NCBI GenBank assembly: GCA_947454465.1 | Contig: CANGJP010000001.1 | Span: forward strand, 58,243-122,242 | DNA length: 64,000 nt | Source: Pseudomonadota bacterium | GTDB lineage: Bacteria > Pseudomonadota > Gammaproteobacteria > Steroidobacterales > Steroidobacteraceae | Direction: 5' to 3' | Shown here: positions 8,542 through 17,612 of the stretch, in pieces | How the letters are laid out: the number at the start of each line of letters is the position of its first letter | Numbering within the stretch: position 1 is the first letter of the stretch | The notes under the pieces: generated by a model | The model's input: the letters and a program-made list of their open reading frames with translations, nothing else | Database searches by the model: none | Told to the model about the DNA's origin: nothing | Made by a program: the position numbers and the translations under genes

Positions 8542-9393
8542 TCAGCGATCCAGAAACTGTCGCACCAGTTGCAGCACCCTCTGCGGATGGTGACTGAAAA
8601 TGTTCGAGCTCGCTTCTGGTAATTCCTCAAGAATCGACTGTGGGTAGGAATTTTTGGCTCGGGTACAGTGTTCTTCAAACTCATCATGAGCACACAGTAT
8701 CAATCCAGCCTGTCGTAATTCAGCCAGACGCTGTGCGGTGGGAAAGTCCAAGATAGCCTGTTGCGCCAAACTGTTGTACCTGCTGGCATGCAATACGTCG
8801 ACCAATTCCTGGGTCATTTGATCAGGACTGAGTTGACCGCCCCGCGAAATTTCTAGCCGTTGCCATTCTTTTAGTAAGTGGGAACCATCTGCCTCAGGCA
8901 GAATCGGCAAGTTAGTCCATTCCTGAGATTTAGCTTCTTGTGGCGTAAAATGGGGCACAGATGCCAACACCACGCCATGCACCCGCTCAGACTTGATAGC
9001 AGCCAGTTCAATCGCGGCAAGCGCACCTAATTGCACCCCGAATACATCAAAGGTTCGCAATCTTAATGAATCGGCAAATTCCCCGATCACGACTGCAACG
9101 TCTTCCAATGACCACTGACGGTCTGGGGCATCTGACCAACCGAAACCCGGCAAATCAAAAGCATACACAATTCGATCCCGACCGAGCTCAGGCAAGAGAG
9201 GTGCGAAATATTTAGATGAACTACCTAAAGGATGTAGACATAACAATGGAATCCGCTCGTCAAATCCACCCCCTGAGGGGTAGGCAGTATGCAAATGTAG
9301 CTGCCCATAACGTGATTCAGCGTAACTACGGCGAACATGCACCGTGGTTGGTATGGACATTGGCATACGACGACGTGAAAGGGCTTGATGCAC
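8542..9393 (-). CDS. Alpha/beta-hydrolase fold protein lacking the nucleophile serine
   Basis: 283 residues from a GTG at 9393, which has GGGAG six bases upstream; a TTG at 9450 and ATGs at 9366 and 9360 are weaker alternatives. The fold is clear: oxyanion strand LLCLHPLGSSSKYFAPLLPEL, FDLPGFGWSD, and a C-terminal strand LILCAHDEFEEH, with a late histidine pair (SHHPQ). The nucleophile elbow, normally GxSxG, reads FGVQLGALAA, so glutamine replaces the catalytic serine. The protein is therefore probably not a classical hydrolase; it may be a lyase-type, binding or regulatory member. It lies downstream of the acetolactate synthase gene on the same strand across 168 bases. Confidence 0.8.
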   Translation of the reverse strand: MHQALSRRRMPMSIPTTVHVRRSYAESRYGQLHLHTAYPSGGGFDERIPLLCLHPLGSSSKYFAPLLPELGRDRIVYAFDLPGFGWSDAPDRQWSLEDVAVVIGEFADSLRLRTFDVFGVQLGALAAIELAAIKSERVHGVVLASVPHFTPQEAKSQEWTNLPILPEADGSHLLKEWQRLEISRGGQLSPDQMTQELVDVLHASRYNSLAQQAILDFPTAQRLAELRQAGLILCAHDEFEEHCTRAKNSYPQSILEELPEASSNIFSHHPQRVLQLVRQFLDR

Positions 9394-9561
9394 CTGAGTC
9401 TCCCGATACGTGGCTAGATCTTTATATAAACCCAGCTCGACTCTAAACAAATATTAGCCGCGCAACATAGAACAGAGTCTCAGGTTTAGGGATTGCAAAT
9501 GATTGTTTTCCGTACTGGTGCAGAGTATTGACGTAACTCGCGAGCAAATCATAAGAATATG

Positions 9562-11442
9562 TTAAAACATTTTTGATTCGTCCAGCTTTTCTTCCGCTTT
9601 CGCGATAGCGCGAGTTGGGATGAAATCACCGGTAATCATCTGTTCATAAGACTGGCCGGGACCCACCATGGGATAAACACCGGCATCGGTATCAATGACC
9701 ACTTCAAGAAACGCAGGCCCTTTGAACTCAATAAACTCGCGAACAACACGTGCCACGTCCTGCTTGCGATCCAAACGAACGGCAAACGGAAAGCCATCCG
9801 CCTGAGCGGCTTTGATGAAGTCTTTTTTGTGCAGTGACTTATCGCTTGCTGAAAGCCGACCTTTGAAAAAAAGTTTCTGCCACTGTTTAACCATACCGTC
9901 GCCGTTGTTATTCAGCACTACCACTTTCACGGGCAGATCATAAGTGGTCACGGTTTCGAGTTCGCCCAGATTCATACGAATACTGGCATCACCATCAATA
10001 TCAATCACCAGTTTTTCAGGGCAGGCAAACTGCGCACCGATGGCGGCAGGCAAACCAAAGCCCATAGTGCCCATGCTGCCGGAAGTGAGCCACTGGCGCG
10101 GGCCCTGAAAATCAAAGTACTGGGCCGCCCACATCTGATGCTGACCCACCCCAGTCGTGATGATTGCCTTTCCGCCAGTAAGCCGATTTATTTCTTCAAT
10201 CAGGTAATAAGGCTGAATCAGCGCGCTTTGTCGATCATAATTCATTGCATACTTTTTCTTAAGCTCATTGCAATGGTTAAGCCAATCAGATGTATCTATA
10301 GTTAACTTATTCTTAATTCCATATGCGGTAAGCGCTTGCAAAGCTCCGACCAACGAACCAACATGAGACCATTGCGTGGCTTTCACTTTATTGATTTCGG
10401 ACGCGTCAATATCGATATGCGCTATGGTTCTGGCATTGCCCGCGAACCGCTGCGAATCACCCGCCACCCGATCATCAAACCTCGCCCCAAGAGCAAGCAA
10501 GAAATCGCAATCAATGACCGCATAATTAGCATAGGCTGCTCCATGCATACCCAACATACTCATCGACAACTCGTCTGTGGTATCCATCGCGCCCAAAGCC
10601 ATCAAGGTCGTCACAACGGGCACCCTAAATTTATGAGCAAAGGTACGTAAGGCCTCCGTTGCCGTACCATTGATTACCCCACCTCCAGCGTAAATCATCG
10701 GCCGCTTAGAGTGAGCCAATAACGACCAAAATGTAGCGCATTCCTGATCTGTAAGCGTGGACTGAGCCAACTTCTGCATCCGCTGCTGATAACCGGGAAA
10801 TGGCAGACGCCCCTCACCACGGAACACACCACGCCAGTTTTGTACATCTTTTGGAATATCCACTACGACGGGACCAGGACGACCGGTCCGTGCAATTTCG
10901 AAGGCAGTGCGTAACGTAGCCTCAAGCTTTTCAGCCTCAGTCACCAAAAACACGTGCTTAGCCACCGAACCCATAACCCCAGCCACCGGCGCCTCCTGGA
11001 ATGCGTCAGTACCGATTGCGCTGGTGGGCACCTGCCCACAAATAACCACAATGGGTACCGAGTCAGCCATGCAGTCCCGCACTGGCGTGACCGTATTCGT
11101 AGCCCCTGGACCGGACGTCACAACCGCCACCCCCACCTTGCCGCTGGCGCGCGCATAACCGGCCGCCATGAAACCCGCACCCTGCTCATTGGCAGGCACA
11201 ATGAGCGGCATGGGATGCTTGCCACCATTACCGACCATGTGTTGCTGGTTATATACAAAAATCGCATCGTAAGTGGGCAGAATAGCCCCACCGGAATAGC
11301 CGAATACGACATCTACCCCTTCGTCAGCCAGTACCTGAACCAAAATCTCGGCTCCGGACAACGTCTGTCCTGCCAATGAATTACGCGAAGAACTGGATGA
11401 GGGGGTGTGCATGGATGGATTTTTATCTGAACTGGAAGTCAC
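9562..11442 (-). CDS. ilvI: Acetolactate synthase, large catalytic subunit
   Basis: 626 residues, about 50 longer than typical, partly through a Ser-rich N-terminal extension of ~27 residues. A GTG at 11442 gives the longest frame; an ATG at 11412 is an alternative, and neither has a good Shine-Dalgarno. It condenses two pyruvates, or pyruvate with 2-oxobutanoate, for valine, leucine and isoleucine. Visible are the active-site glutamate in NEQGAGFMAAGYARASG, GDxFQEAPV (here DAFQEAPVAG), the FAD and dimer region, and the ThDP motif GDASIRMNLGELETV. The small-subunit gene is on the opposite strand, starting 183 bases away, instead of downstream. The symbol could equally be ilvB. Confidence 0.95.
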   Translation of the reverse strand: MTSSSDKNPSMHTPSSSSSRNSLAGQTLSGAEILVQVLADEGVDVVFGYSGGAILPTYDAIFVYNQQHMVGNGGKHPMPLIVPANEQGAGFMAAGYARASGKVGVAVVTSGPGATNTVTPVRDCMADSVPIVVICGQVPTSAIGTDAFQEAPVAGVMGSVAKHVFLVTEAEKLEATLRTAFEIARTGRPGPVVVDIPKDVQNWRGVFRGEGRLPFPGYQQRMQKLAQSTLTDQECATFWSLLAHSKRPMIYAGGGVINGTATEALRTFAHKFRVPVVTTLMALGAMDTTDELSMSMLGMHGAAYANYAVIDCDFLLALGARFDDRVAGDSQRFAGNARTIAHIDIDASEINKVKATQWSHVGSLVGALQALTAYGIKNKLTIDTSDWLNHCNELKKKYAMNYDRQSALIQPYYLIEEINRLTGGKAIITTGVGQHQMWAAQYFDFQGPRQWLTSGSMGTMGFGLPAAIGAQFACPEKLVIDIDGDASIRMNLGELETVTTYDLPVKVVVLNNNGDGMVKQWQKLFFKGRLSASDKSLHKKDFIKAAQADGFPFAVRLDRKQDVARVVREFIEFKGPAFLEVVIDTDAGVYPMVGPGQSYEQMITGDFIPTRAIAKAEEKLDESKMF

Positions 11443-11625
11443 GAGCTTACTGCCAAAATGACATGAAAAATAACGAAGAACTGAAAAGCCTAACAGCTAG
11501 ACCGCTCCGACACCACTTTTCACGGAGTTTTACCCGATTGACCCTTACCTCTTGGCATCGCCTCGGTTAACCTGTGCGCCCTTGAAGATTCGCCACCCCC
11601 CGCGGGTAACGCCGTACAAATCAAC

Positions 11626-12129
11626 ATGAGCAATAAACGACACATCATCTCCATCCTGCTGCAAAATGAAGTCGGCGCCCTAAGCCGGGTGGCCGGGTTG
11701 TTTTCTAATCGTGGGTACAACATCGAATCATTGAATGTCGCTCCAACGGAAGATCCAACGGTTTCGCGCGTCACCTTAGTCACCACGGGTACCGAGGCCG
11801 TACTAGTACAAATCGTGAATCAATCACTCAAATTGGTGGATGTGGTCAATGTAGATGACATGACCCGCGATGCCCATACTGAACGAGAACTCCTGCTGCT
11901 AAAACTTAGACACACCACAGATCAAAGTTCGGCAGTGAACACACTGGTGACCCAGGCAAACGCTAAAGTACTGAGCAACGATCAGCACTGTTTTATTATT
12001 GAAATGACTGACAGCGAAGCACGTATCAGTCAATTCATCGGAAAAGCAGGCCAACTTTGCGAGGTTCTTGAAGTCGTACGCAGCGGTGCACTGGCCGTAT
12101 TAAGCAGCGCTGAAACGCTGAGAAATTGA
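11626..12129 (+). CDS. ilvH: Acetolactate synthase, small regulatory subunit
   Basis: 167 residues, the usual IlvH length. An N-terminal ACT domain (HIISILLQNEVGALSRVAGL, then FSNRGYNIESLNV) binds valine for feedback inhibition. A second domain (about 85-160; ERELLLLKL, KVLSNDQHCFIIEMT, SGALAVL) activates the large subunit. It is transcribed away from the large-subunit gene, so both must start from the 183-base gap 11443-11625, where no leader peptide rich in Ile, Val or Leu was seen. A 9-bp hairpin follows about 50 bases after the stop. The family call is firm. Confidence 0.95.
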   Translation: MSNKRHIISILLQNEVGALSRVAGLFSNRGYNIESLNVAPTEDPTVSRVTLVTTGTEAVLVQIVNQSLKLVDVVNVDDMTRDAHTERELLLLKLRHTTDQSSAVNTLVTQANAKVLSNDQHCFIIEMTDSEARISQFIGKAGQLCEVLEVVRSGALAVLSSAETLRN

Positions 12130-12177
12130 GTCTACGAACCCAAGCACGTTACAAAAAACTCATAAATTCAAGCAAAT

Positions 12178-12201
12178 ATACCCGACAGGTATGTCGGGTA
12201 T
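12178..12201. terminator. Hairpin between ilvH and the P-II gene, probable two-way terminator
   Basis: A perfect 9-bp stem (ATACCCGAC / GTCGGGTAT) with a 6-base loop sits between the convergent ends of ilvH and the P-II gene. The flanks are T-poor: on the minus strand it is followed by ATTTGCTTGAATTT. It could stop transcription from either side, but efficiency is uncertain. Confidence 0.5.
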
Positions 12202-12228
12202 AGCTTTGCAAGACACTAGATTGTCAGA

Positions 12229-12624
<396 letters not shown>

Positions 12625-12769
12625 TTACTGACACCAAGTCTGGATATTCTCATGTCCCGACTCATGCGCCAGTAGAGCGCAACTACCTAGATGCAGATTT
12701 CATGCCGCCAGCGCATATTTTGGTAATTGCACGCTTGCTGCGCATCTAACGCCATCATTCAACCCAATT

Positions 12770-12790
12770 ACTGCTCCAATATGGAGCAGT
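12770..12790. promoter_or_regulatory. Perfect palindrome upstream of the P-II gene, possible operator
   Basis: ACTGCTCCA and TGGAGCAGT form a perfect 9-base inverted repeat around a 3-base centre, about 200 bases before the P-II start. The tiny loop and absence of a T-tract suit a dimer-binding operator better than a terminator. The 437-base gap 12568-13004 otherwise shows only this and the repeat at 12887. Confidence 0.35.
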
Positions 12791-12886
12791 CATAAGACGA
12801 GGCGCTCGCACATAGTGCAACAAAAGACCCTAATTTATCCAGCCCCTTCAATCGCGACCCACCAACTGCTTTGTTAAGAAGGGATA

Positions 12887-12907
12887 CACTCAACTTGTTG
12901 TTGAGTG
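12887..12907. repeat. Perfect inverted repeat upstream of the metalloprotease gene
   Basis: CACTCAAC and GTTGAGTG form an 8-base inverted repeat with a 5-base loop (TTGTT), about 100 bases before the metalloprotease start. It may be an operator or an mRNA leader hairpin. No T-tract follows. Function is unknown. Confidence 0.3.
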
Positions 12908-13004
12908 CGACATAAGCATTCTCAAACCGTGCATATGTCACAATTCTGTATCGGAAACCCCGAAGATATGAGACAAAATGTCCAACCTCCGCTGATTGGT
13001 TGCT

Positions 13005-14357
13005 ATGTCACTTTCAGATTCTACCGTCTTCTCGAGATTAAAGCCGGCGGCTGCTGCTGTCATGGCCCTTGTGCTTGCTGCCGCTTGGGCTGACGCCACA
13101 GCAAATGATCACCACATACGAATCCACCGTTTTGCCAACATTCAGTCTCTTCGCGAAGAATCTGCAAGCCCATCAGGTCACTCAGCATCAAAACGATACC
13201 CGAACCCAACCCACGAACTGAATGTATTTGGCAAACAACTCAAATTCAATCTGCAAGATAATCAGCAGGTCATAGACACCGCACATAGCGAACATGCCCA
13301 ATTGCTAAAAGGCAAACTGGAAGGAAACAACCAATCTTGGGTACGCCTGACCAAAACCAGCAAAGGCGATCAGGGGCTTATCTGGGATGGCGCTGAGCTG
13401 TATGTCATCGAACCGGCTATCAGTATCCGCAACAATCTGTCCCAAGGTTCCGATCTACCGAGCAGCGACACCGTCATTTTCAAGATGTCCGATACAACGG
13501 TCGATTTGGGAACCGATTACTGTGGCGCTGATACGCACCCATCGGATACCAGTAAAGCGAATGTCAACAATGGCCTGACCACTTACCGGGCATTGACCAA
13601 TGACATCAGCAATCAGCTGACATCAACTCCAACATTACGATTGGAAATGCAAGCCCTTGCCGACGCTTCATTCCGCGAAAAATTTACCAATGATCAAGAT
13701 GCGATGGATGCATTACTAGTGCGCATCAATAATATCGACGGCATATTTAGTAGCCAGCTAGAACTAAACGTTCAAGCCAGTAACATTCACATTTACAATA
13801 AAGATCCCGGCTTACTCAGCACCAGCAATAACCCTAATGCACTACTCAGTGCGCTGGCTCAGCTACGCAATAGTTCTGCGGTAATGGGAACCTACGCCGT
13901 GACGCATCTGTTTACGGGTCGGGATCTGGAAGGCGAAACCCTTGGCATTGCTTATATTGGCAACGTCTGTAACACCCACTATGCTGTCGGGCTATCCGAA
14001 GTTGGTAATCGCGGCGCTTGGATTGATTCTCTTGTTGCAGCTCATGAACTGGGACATCAGCTCGGAGCCGTACATGATGGGACGGGCGCATGTAGCAACT
14101 CCCCAGCGCAAGGCTACCTAATGGACAGCATCGTGAACGGCAACAGCGCTTTTTCTCAATGCAGCAAGGACACGATAGTCGCTAACATGCAGTCCGCAAC
14201 CTGCCTTGTACCGATCAGCAGCATGGTCATGAACCTAACTACAACAACTGAAACACCCGATCCTAATTCAGCGGAAGGTGGGGCGGGTAGCTTAGATATG
14301 CTCTGGTTGGGCCTGTTGCTAACCTTAATAATCTACAAAGATCAACCAATCGTGTGA
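13005..14357 (+). CDS. Secreted reprolysin-like zinc metalloprotease with GlyGly-CTERM-like tail
   Basis: 450 residues from the ATG at 13005; a TTG at 12996 is less likely. A signal peptide is visible (LKPAAAAVMALVLAAAWADATA). The zinc site HELGHQLGAVHD at about residue 347 is the extended HExxHxxGxxHD of M12B/adamalysin-like proteases, followed by GYLMDSIVNG in the Met-turn position and several cysteines (CSNSP, SQCSKD, ATCLV) that suggest disulphides. The C-terminus has EGGAGSLDMLWLGLLLTLIIY then KDQPIV, resembling a GlyGly-CTERM sorting tail, although the basic end is weak. Proteins with that tail leave by type II secretion and are cleaved by rhombosortase in the family model. The stop is 4 bases from the convergent transporter end. 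Confidence 0.85.
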   Translation: MSLSDSTVFSRLKPAAAAVMALVLAAAWADATANDHHIRIHRFANIQSLREESASPSGHSASKRYPNPTHELNVFGKQLKFNLQDNQQVIDTAHSEHAQLLKGKLEGNNQSWVRLTKTSKGDQGLIWDGAELYVIEPAISIRNNLSQGSDLPSSDTVIFKMSDTTVDLGTDYCGADTHPSDTSKANVNNGLTTYRALTNDISNQLTSTPTLRLEMQALADASFREKFTNDQDAMDALLVRINNIDGIFSSQLELNVQASNIHIYNKDPGLLSTSNNPNALLSALAQLRNSSAVMGTYAVTHLFTGRDLEGETLGIAYIGNVCNTHYAVGLSEVGNRGAWIDSLVAAHELGHQLGAVHDGTGACSNSPAQGYLMDSIVNGNSAFSQCSKDTIVANMQSATCLVPISSMVMNLTTTTETPDPNSAEGGAGSLDMLWLGLLLTLIIYKDQPIV

Positions 14358-14361
14358 CCGC

Positions 14362-15375
14362 TCAACTTACTTGAGCGCCCAACCAAAGCCCAATTAAATA
14401 AGTAGCAAGACCGGCGCCAGCTCCGATTAATAACATCCGTGTACCACTGCGCCAAGCATTGCGTCCAGTGAACAGACTTAAGGCCATACCCACGCCAAAG
14501 AGACTGATGCCTGCAGCACAACAGGTCCACATCAAGCTCGATCTTCCGTCTAGATTTTTCATGAAAGGAACTAAGGGAATTGCCGCGCCCAACCCGAATG
14601 CAATAAAAGAAAACAAGGCAGCTCCCCACGGAGAGCCTAAATCATCTGGGTTTAGTCCTAATTCTTCACGAGATAAAACATCAAGGGCATGTTGGGGATC
14701 GCTCATCATCTCAGTAGCAAACTCCCGGGCTCTGGATAATTCCATGCCTCGCGCCTGATAAATTAACGCCAGCTCTTCTGCTTCTTCCTGAGGATATTCA
14801 GCCAATTCATCACGCTCCAAGCCTATTTGGTATTCATACATTTCGCGCTGTGAACGCATTGAAATGTATTCACCTGCGGCCATGGACAATGCACCCGCAA
14901 GTAATCCAGCAATGCCGGTGGTCAATACCAACTGATTACTTGCACTGGCACCAGCAACCCCCATGATCAAACACGTATTGGATACCAATCCATCATTCAC
15001 ACCGAACACGGCTGCGCGCAGATTGCCACCACCGAGATTGCGATGGCTGACCCCAACATCCGTTAAATTGGTAGGCATCACATGACCCGTGGCACGCAGT
15101 TTTGAATAGCTGTCATAGCAAGATAAACCACGCATTTTCATGGCAGCCAGTACCGGTCTAAGTCGTCGTGGTGGCAACACTCCAAGTAAACTGGCTACCA
15201 CCCGTGCACGCAAACCGGGAGTAAAAACAGCATTCGGGTCTTTATTCCAAATTGCAGCTTGCTCATCTGCGCCATCAGCTAACTGTATAAATAACTGCCT
15301 AATGCGCTGATCAGGTTCTGCCTGAGCAGCTTGACGGTATAACCAGGCCGATTGCTTCTCATCAAACCAACTCAT
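14362..15375 (-). CDS. VIT1/CCC1-family iron or manganese transporter with helical N-terminal domain
   Basis: 337 residues. The first ~110 form a helical, ferritin/rubrerythrin-like domain (QAAQAEPDQRIRQLFIQLADG). The transporter domain follows: GNLRAAVFGVNDGLVSNTCL, GALSMAAGEYISMRSQREMYEYQI, an acidic cytoplasmic helix pair with ERDELAEYPQEEAEEL, and then three C-terminal helices. Members move Fe(II) or Mn(II) across membranes, and bacterial versions with a ferritin-like lead protect against excess iron. The gene is convergent with the metalloprotease gene. A strong terminator separates it from the 62-residue gene upstream, so it should have its own promoter in 15376-15455. Confidence 0.88.
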   Translation of the reverse strand: MSWFDEKQSAWLYRQAAQAEPDQRIRQLFIQLADGADEQAAIWNKDPNAVFTPGLRARVVASLLGVLPPRRLRPVLAAMKMRGLSCYDSYSKLRATGHVMPTNLTDVGVSHRNLGGGNLRAAVFGVNDGLVSNTCLIMGVAGASASNQLVLTTGIAGLLAGALSMAAGEYISMRSQREMYEYQIGLERDELAEYPQEEAEELALIYQARGMELSRAREFATEMMSDPQHALDVLSREELGLNPDDLGSPWGAALFSFIAFGLGAAIPLVPFMKNLDGRSSLMWTCCAAGISLFGVGMALSLFTGRNAWRSGTRMLLIGAGAGLATYLIGLWLGAQVS

Positions 15376-15457
15376 TTAGTCACCCAAAGTATTTCAATTT
15401 GCTCATAGTACAGCGGTACAGTGATCATGCTAACCGGCGTAGAGATTGAATCCAAAT

Positions 15458-15490
15458 AAAAAAACCCTCGGTAGTAATACAGAGGGTCTT
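15458..15490 (-). terminator. Rho-independent terminator of the 62-residue gene
   Basis: Read on the minus strand, GACCCTC and GAGGGTT pair around a 12-base loop and run directly into TTTTTTTATTT. It is 33 bases after the stop of the small gene at 15523-15711. One of the clearest intrinsic terminators in the window. Confidence 0.75.
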
Positions 15491-15522
15491 CATATTCAGT
15501 CTATTAGAGGTGGCAAATCCGG

Positions 15523-15711
15523 TTAACGCATTCCATTTTTTGAGGTAAGTTGACGTTCACGAGGTTCCTTAATCATCCGCTTCCACACCTCATAGGAATC
15601 CCATGGCTGGTTGGAAGAATGGCGCTCAACGCGGGTAGCTACAACAGTCAATTCGGGCTTAGCTACCAAAGGAAAATTGCGCGCTTCGGCGCAGGTAAGG
15701 GCCGCTTCCAT
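15523..15711 (-). CDS. Orphan 62-residue protein with its own terminator
   Basis: 62 residues, basic and without membrane segments. It has an AAGGA seven bases before the ATG and a strong terminator 33 bases after the stop, so it looks like a free-standing expressed gene. The sequence (VVATRVERHSSNQPW, SYEVWKRMIKEPRERQ) does not match any family I recall; the first third has one Cys. A palindrome TCACA-N3-TGTGA at 15764-15776 lies 53 bases before the start and could be an operator. It stands between gshA and the metal transporter gene on the same strand. A function cannot be assigned. Confidence 0.6.
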   Translation of the reverse strand: MEAALTCAEARNFPLVAKPELTVVATRVERHSSNQPWDSYEVWKRMIKEPRERQLTSKNGMR

Positions 15712-15763
15712 TTTAAAGTCCTTGTCTTAATCTTGAGCTTTTATTTTACGGCTTTGATTGTAC

Positions 15764-15776
15764 TCACAAAATGTGA
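15764..15776. promoter_or_regulatory. Small palindrome upstream of the 62-residue gene
   Basis: TCACA-AAA-TGTGA is a perfect 5-base inverted repeat about 53 bases before the ATG, where an operator would overlap the promoter. It has the reverse order of a CRP site (TGTGA-N6-TCACA) and so is not one. A -10-like TACAAT lies beside it on the minus strand. Confidence 0.3.
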
Positions 15777-15872
15777 CATTTTCGAGAACCAACTTCTCTT
15801 AACTGCCTACTTCGACACTCTATTTAACTAAACATAGCCAAATAATCGCCGAGGGCTCCCCTAAACGTCTGG

Positions 15873-17516
15873 TTATGAAAAGTATGTTGCCAGATAAGTG
15901 TCAAAATCGACCTTATCCGATGCTTCAATTGCCTGTTGCTCTGCCAAAGAATGGATCGTCTCAGAGCGGAAGGCCTCAAGCCGCGTGGCATTCGGCGCGT
16001 ATAAATCAAGAAAATAAGATTTGTGCACTGCGGAAGTGTGCAAGGCAAAATCAGCAAATGACTGTCCACTGGACTGCAAACCAATTACAGTGCGTGCTGA
16101 AGGAGTCAACGAAGAATTGAGCACTTTAGCTGTCTGATCTTCGAGTGCCTTGATATAAGGACGCGCGGCGTCGCCTTGATCCAGCATCTCACAAATTCCT
16201 AACATGGAATCGACCAACTCCATCGCCCAATCACGCAGTGGAGTCATGCGTCCCTCACGATTGAGCTTCAATCCAGGGTCACGACCACGATGAGCTACCA
16301 GCAAATGATTACTATCCAACACATCATCAGCGTGATCTTCTAAATACGGACTGTCCTTCAGTAAACATAGCGCCATAAATGCTTCGAGAAAACGCAGTTT
16401 ATTTTGATTAACGCCAACAGGATCAAATACGCTGACATCTAAAGCGCGAACCTCAACATACTCCACACCGCCACGTTTCAATGCTTGAGTAGGTCGCTCT
16501 CCTGAATGCACGACTCGCTTAGGCCGAATATAACTGTAATATTCATTTTCTATCTGTAACAGATTGGCATTGAGCTGTCGGTAATGTCCATCGACTTTCA
16601 CGCCAATTTTCTGATACGGCAAATGCGGAACTGTAATCAACCGTGACAGATCCCGTATGTATTCATCCAGACTATTGACCGATATTCGTACACCAGCTTG
16701 CTTCTTGTTGCGATAGCCCAGATCACTCATGCGAAGCGAAGTCGCATAAGGCGCATACCAAGTATCCTTGGTAAAGCGCTGTAAACTATGTTCTCGACCT
16801 ACAAGAAACGTATCACTCACGCAAGGTGAATTACCGAATAGGTAAAGAATCAACCAGCCATAACGGCGATAGTTACGTAGTAATGAAAAATATTGTTCGG
16901 ACTGGAAAACCATCCCTGAATCAACTCGCTGATGCACTTCCGCAAGCACCGGCCACAAATGCTGCGGAAAAGAATAGTTATAATGGACACCAGAAATCGC
17001 TTGCATCAAACGACCGTACCGATGTCCTAATCCCAACCGGTACACCTCTTTCATCTGACCCACATTTGAGCGCCCATAACGAGCAATGGGAATCTCTGCA
17101 TCGCTGCTGATGTTGCTGGGCATGCTGGTAGCCCATAACAATTCGTCACCCAAATGTCGGTATACAAACTGATGCAGATCACACAAATACTGAAGCAACT
17201 CCCAAGATTTTTGAAAAGTGGGAGTCACCAATTCAATCAAGGCTTCCGAATAATCAGTCGTAATGTTTGAATTGGTGAGCGCTGAACCCAGCGCCTGGGG
17301 ATGCGGGGTCTGCGCTAGCTCTCCATCAGCCGTAACGCGCAAGGATTCTTTTTCTACACCTTTTAGACCACCGACCAGCACGCGCGGCTCATGTGCATTC
17401 ACTAATCCGGCCAAGCGCCGCTCAAATACTCGATCAATACCGCGACTCACCACAGGCACCGGCACGTAAACATAGGTTTGTGGATGTTGCGGATACCCAC
17501 AGCGCAGGTCAAGCAA
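15873..17516 (-). CDS. gshA: Glutamate-cysteine ligase
   Basis: 547 residues, slightly longer than E. coli GshA (518). It joins glutamate and cysteine using ATP, the first step of glutathione synthesis. Diagnostic stretches are GLKGVEKESLRV near residue 50, TTDYSEALIELVTPT, GVHYNYSFP near residue 180, YVEVRALDVSVFDPVG and the C-terminal region. The reported start is the first TTG; the alignable protein begins near SRGIDRVFERRLAGLV, so a GTG start 20 or so codons downstream is quite possible. No gshB lies beside it. The thiolase gene is divergent 96 bases away. Confidence 0.94.
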   Translation of the reverse strand: MLDLRCGYPQHPQTYVYVPVPVVSRGIDRVFERRLAGLVNAHEPRVLVGGLKGVEKESLRVTADGELAQTPHPQALGSALTNSNITTDYSEALIELVTPTFQKSWELLQYLCDLHQFVYRHLGDELLWATSMPSNISSDAEIPIARYGRSNVGQMKEVYRLGLGHRYGRLMQAISGVHYNYSFPQHLWPVLAEVHQRVDSGMVFQSEQYFSLLRNYRRYGWLILYLFGNSPCVSDTFLVGREHSLQRFTKDTWYAPYATSLRMSDLGYRNKKQAGVRISVNSLDEYIRDLSRLITVPHLPYQKIGVKVDGHYRQLNANLLQIENEYYSYIRPKRVVHSGERPTQALKRGGVEYVEVRALDVSVFDPVGVNQNKLRFLEAFMALCLLKDSPYLEDHADDVLDSNHLLVAHRGRDPGLKLNREGRMTPLRDWAMELVDSMLGICEMLDQGDAARPYIKALEDQTAKVLNSSLTPSARTVIGLQSSGQSFADFALHTSAVHKSYFLDLYAPNATRLEAFRSETIHSLAEQQAIEASDKVDFDTYLATYFS

Positions 17517-17612
17517 AGCATTGAAAAACCAGACTGTCCAAGTGTCATTGCTACGGTTACAGTTGCATCATAGGGATTTAAAGGAATCGTCTGACATCAT
17601 TTAGAGGTGGAT

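Noticed and set aside
10954..11379. 141-codon plus-strand frame inside the acetolactate synthase gene
   Set aside because: Antisense shadow; its translation is His/Arg/Thr-rich noise and the minus strand encodes the ThDP enzyme.
11443..11625. Possible leader-peptide attenuator for the ilv genes
   Set aside because: No short frame with runs of Ile, Val or Leu codons and no terminator/antiterminator pair seen on either strand.
15764..15776. CRP binding site before the 62-residue gene
   Set aside because: The half-sites are in reverse order and spaced by three bases; it is a palindrome but not the CRP consensus.
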